A stretch of DNA of 64,000 nucleotides from the NCBI RefSeq assembly GCF_029813785.1, contig NZ_JARVKY010000003.1:186001-250000 (forward strand), in the 5' to 3' direction. The position numbers were made by a program, and so were the translations under genes. This DNA is from Streptomyces sp. DH41. Lineage in GTDB: Bacteria > Actinomycetota > Actinomycetes > Streptomycetales > Streptomycetaceae. The notes under the pieces are model-generated. The model ran no database searches. It saw nothing but the letters and a program-made list of their open reading frames with translations, and was not told the origin of the DNA. Positions 63,892-64,000 of this stretch are shown piece by piece (within the stretch, counting starts at the first letter, position 1; every line of letters starts with the position of its first letter).

Positions 63892-64000
63892 ACGGTGAAC
63901 TTAGTGGGGCGGGTACTGGTCCATGGGCCGGACCCATGACGTATAGCGGGCAACTGCCGGCTCTCGGAAAAGTGCCCGTGACCCCTGCTCCCGGGGGTCA

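Overview
The window reads as chromosomal DNA of a Streptomyces or a very close actinomycete. It has very high G+C, frequent GTG and TTG starts, a conservon operon, a WhiB-like protein, a DUF3140 protein, Tat and lipoprotein exports, and many stop/start overlaps of the GTGA or ATGA type. No phage structural genes, integrase, complete insertion sequence or CRISPR array was seen.

Layout. 1-2.85 kb: end of a conservon (cvnA tail, roadblock protein, DUF742 protein, small GTPase-like protein, GAF protein). 3.0-9.4 kb: threonine catabolism (tdh-kbl), a LysR regulator, an XRE-cupin regulator whose start codon lies in a palindrome, an acetyltransferase, a YjbR protein and an MFS exporter. 9.5-14.8 kb: a tRNA-Pro(GGG) followed by an accessory two-gene cassette, a trypco2 protein and a 1556-residue trypsin-NTPase-TPR protein. 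This cassette is the strongest candidate for a defence or conflict system. 14.9-25.4 kb: MerR regulator, Tat-exported alkylsulfatase under a TetR-type palindrome, acyl-CoA dehydrogenase, acyl-CoA synthetase, TetR regulator, MFS carrier and a SxxK serine hydrolase. 25.7-32.6 kb: complete Mrp Na+/H+ antiporter operon (A/B fused, C-G), interrupted between mrpC and mrpD by a 289-bp non-coding insert that looks like an IS200/IS605-type remnant. 32.6-44.8 kb: mixed housekeeping and accessory genes (DUF4916 protein, lipoprotein, HhH endonuclease-like protein, DUF3140, a WhiB-like protein lacking one cysteine ligand, monoacylglycerol lipase, thiolase, acyl-CoA ligase, TauE permease, cobK, MFS with a fused winged helix, cobF, DUF309).

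44.9-60.9 kb: a second identical tRNA-Pro, a PfkB kinase, a Nudix hydrolase, an aldo/keto reductase behind a MerR-type promoter, and a myo-inositol catabolic locus. In that locus iolC, an aldolase, iolB, iolD and a GntR regulator run leftward. An ABC sugar importer and iolE run rightward from a shared control region with two mirror-image 13-bp sites. iolG and a second Gfo/Idh/MocA dehydrogenase lie beyond. Together these could import inositol, oxidise it (IolG), dehydrate it (IolE), open the ring (IolD), isomerise (IolB), phosphorylate (IolC) and cleave it (aldolase); no iolA is present. 61-64 kb: a decayed GntR fragment, an acetyltransferase, a BASS-family transporter, a third identical tRNA-Pro and a DUF1963 protein.

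All identifications come from reading motifs and gene order; no database search was run.
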